From UBA7236 sp964638865 (lineage in GTDB: Bacteria > Bacteroidota > Bacteroidia > Chitinophagales > BACL12): a stretch of 26,145 nucleotides of DNA. A model generated the notes under the pieces. It was given only the letters and a program-made list of their open reading frames with translations, was not told the DNA's origin and did not search any database. The stretch is taken from positions 1 through 26,145 of the forward strand of contig CAZXBG010000044.1 of assembly GCA_964638865.1 (NCBI GenBank). The letters run 5' to 3'. Shown here one piece after another: positions 24,600-26,145 of the stretch (positions are counted from its first letter, which is position 1; each line of letters begins with the position of its first letter). A program made the translations under genes and the position numbers.

Positions 24600-25943
24600 T
24601 TATTTAGAACTTAGAAAAAGTGATTCAGAAATTGAAACATTTATTTCTTTAGCTTCGGCGATCAACATTTTTCCCTTTTCAGTATCACCTGATTTTGTAT
24701 AAATTAAACCTGCTTTGTATAAGGTTGTTGGATTTTTAGTATTTGTAGAAAGCATTTTATCTGCATGCATTTTTGCATTAGTATAGTCACCATCCAAATA
24801 ATATATCCAGGCAATCAATTCGTTGGCATCGTTATTTAACGGGCGCAATGCAAGATCTTCCTGCGCATTTTTTAATGCCTTGCCCAACTCATTTGTATGT
24901 GAATAAGCAGAAGCCAATTCTCTCGAGCCATTGTGTTTTACAAGTGCATCTTCTTTATTTTGTTCCTTCTCCCCTTTCTCTAAAAGATCAACAACATCCT
25001 CATAAATTTCTTCCGCTTTTTCATTATCACCTTTTAGTGCATATATTTCTGCCAATTGATTTACAAAGGCAACATCCGTCAAAGTATTGATTGCATTTTC
25101 GGTATGTTTAATTGCTTCGGCATAATTCTTTTTAGTTTTTTCAAGACGGCCTAAACCAGCCTCTGCATAAGGATAATTTTTTCTCAATCCAAGAGCCGTT
25201 TCATAACAGATGGTTGCATTATTAATGTCACCTGTCATTAATAAAAGGTCACCTAATACTACCCTTGCCCATTCGGTTGATTCGGCACCCGGTAAACCGG
25301 CTTCTACTGCCATTTTCATTGCTTCTATGGCACCTGCATTATCACCGTGTATCTGGCGCAAATAGGATACTCGTGAATAAGAGCGAATATCCGGACGCAA
25401 TTGAACCATTTTATCACAGTATTGAACTGCAACGGCATAATTTCCCAATTCTACATTAGCATCTACCAAAGCGCCTAATATTTGTGCGTTGTGTTCACTG
25501 ATTTTATATGCAGCATTCGCAACATCCAAAGCATCTTTAAATTGATGCATGGATAATAAAACGCCTGCTTTTAATGTGAGGGCTTCGAAATTAATATCTT
25601 TATCGGTTGATTTTTGTTCTAATACATGATCAATCATTTTTACTGCAGCAACATTATAATATCCGGTATTTCCACTTAAACGCGCCTCCGTAATAAATAC
25701 TTGTGCGAGTGTTAAATACGCCTTGAGATTTTGTGGATTTGTTTTTAGGGTAAGTATGGCTTTATCATAAGCCGTTAAAAGCGCTTCCCGTTCTGTTTCC
25801 AAACCTACATTGGTATTGATGGAAAGCAGCTCTGGAATTGAACTTTCACTATTGGTATTTGAATTTTCTCCATTAATTTTGGAGCACGACTGCGCAGTTA
25901 TTATACCCGCTATCAGAATAAGAATAAATAGATATTTTTTCAT
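24600..25943 (-). CDS. TPR-repeat lipoprotein
   Basis: A 447-residue protein starting at the ATG at 25943 with a lipoprotein signal (ILIAGIITAQSC, Cys20). An upstream GTG at 26000 would bury this signal behind 19 polar residues, so it is rejected. After a Ser/Asn linker the rest is a row of about nine TPR-type helical hairpins, for example LKAYLTLAQVFITEARLSG, NYAVAVQYCDKMVQLRPD, YPYAEAGLGRLEKTKKNYAE and DNEKAEEIYEDVVDLLEKGE. TPRs bind partner proteins or peptides; the partner is unknown. It is likely periplasm-facing and lipid-anchored. It precedes the HupE-like gene on the same strand, separated by a terminator. Confidence 0.88.
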   Translation of the reverse strand: MKKYLFILILIAGIITAQSCSKINGENSNTNSESSIPELLSINTNVGLETEREALLTAYDKAILTLKTNPQNLKAYLTLAQVFITEARLSGNTGYYNVAAVKMIDHVLEQKSTDKDINFEALTLKAGVLLSMHQFKDALDVANAAYKISEHNAQILGALVDANVELGNYAVAVQYCDKMVQLRPDIRSYSRVSYLRQIHGDNAGAIEAMKMAVEAGLPGAESTEWARVVLGDLLLMTGDINNATICYETALGLRKNYPYAEAGLGRLEKTKKNYAEAIKHTENAINTLTDVAFVNQLAEIYALKGDNEKAEEIYEDVVDLLEKGEKEQNKEDALVKHNGSRELASAYSHTNELGKALKNAQEDLALRPLNNDANELIAWIYYLDGDYTNAKMHADKMLSTNTKNPTTLYKAGLIYTKSGDTEKGKMLIAEAKEINVSISESLFLSSK

Positions 25944-26038
25944 TTTGCTTGATGTTTGGTGGATATACGCAAAATGTTTCCGGTCGGATTTAATTATCAC
26001 TATTACTACGACTTTTTAAAGGGTTGAAGGGGTTGAAA

Positions 26039-26145
26039 TTGTTTACTACGGAGGAAATAACTTCACTTTTGGGGTGCAGCAGCGTCTCAACACATGGCAA
26101 CGCAAAGGCAGTGTCTTCATTCCTATTAAATAAACTAGCCCATGA
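26039..26145 (+). CDS. Possible gene start running off the right edge
   Basis: A TTG at 26039 opens a frame of 35 codons with no stop to the edge: FTTEEITSLLGCSSVSTHG, then NAKAVSSFLLNKLAH. The TTEEITSLLG helix resembles the first helix of several Bacteroidota proteins (MurF-like ligases begin similarly), and the gene would be divergent from the TPR lipoprotein. Other frames are also open here, no promoter was recognised, and the start is not ATG, so this is only a candidate. Confidence 0.3.
   Translation, partial: MFTTEEITSLLGCSSVSTHGNAKAVSSFLLNKLAH

Noticed and set aside
26020..26133. Short plus-strand frame (VEIVYYGGNNFTFGVQQ...) near the right edge
   Set aside because: It looks protein-like but lacks any start codon, is closed on both sides by stops, and competes with other open frames over the same bases.
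1..26145. Search for CRISPR arrays, tRNA/rRNA genes, insertion sequences, phage or defence genes
   Set aside because: No regularly spaced repeats, transposase motifs, tRNA-like cloverleaf or known defence domains were seen by eye.

Overview
The window looks like a chromosomal segment of a Bacteroidota bacterium, most likely a Chitinophagales/Saprospira-like or flavobacterial lineage. The DNA is AT-rich. Secreted proteins carry type IX secretion (T9SS) or gliding-associated C-terminal domains. Promoter-like TTG-N18..20-TAnnTTTG elements replace E. coli-type -35/-10 boxes, Shine-Dalgarno sequences are essentially absent, and there is a DUF5723/TSP3/OmpA fusion porin. No rRNA, tRNA, CRISPR array, transposase or phage gene was seen.

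Layout. 1-1628 (-): 5' part of a large gliding-motility-type surface protein cut by the window edge. 1744-3300: polytopic membrane protein, possibly a GT-C glycosyltransferase. 3526-4599: stand-alone FabH-like ketoacyl synthase. 4656-8974: a patchy stretch of small secreted proteins. The intact genes here are a T9SS cargo protein, an NTF2-like protein, a one-domain DUF1456 protein and an SGNH-hydrolase-like lipoprotein. Between them lie three damaged genes: an ATG-less secreted ORF at 4674, a signal-peptide ORF with an in-frame stop at 6847, and an ankyrin-repeat gene with two frameshifts at 8455. 9029-10507 (-): a MORN-repeat secreted protein and a small OB-fold-like secreted protein. The 10508-11118 divergent intergenic region holds two clear palindromes, one of 46 bp. 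11119-13506: OmpA-family outer-membrane protein.

13663-19641 is the most coherent functional block. It contains a 26-residue membrane mini-protein, an AsmA-like protein, a small secreted protein with a C-terminal membrane anchor, and a tight MlaE-MlaF-MlaD (MCE) operon. It reads as an envelope lipid-transport neighbourhood. 19768-20890: an outer-membrane barrel-like protein plus a lipoprotein forming one transcription unit with a textbook promoter and terminator. 21069-23573: a P-type ATPase whose predicted ion-site residues differ from the Ca2+ pumps. 23878-25943 (-): a HupE/UreJ-like membrane protein and a TPR lipoprotein separated by a terminator, with no urease or hydrogenase genes nearby. 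A possible gene start runs off the right edge.

Most genes are single units with their own terminators. Only mlaE-mlaF-mlaD and the 19768/20474 pair are convincing operons. I did not identify a clearly new multi-gene system. The best leads are the 46-bp palindrome, the mini-protein beside the AsmA gene, the lipid-transport neighbourhood, the unusual ATPase and the cluster of decaying secreted genes.
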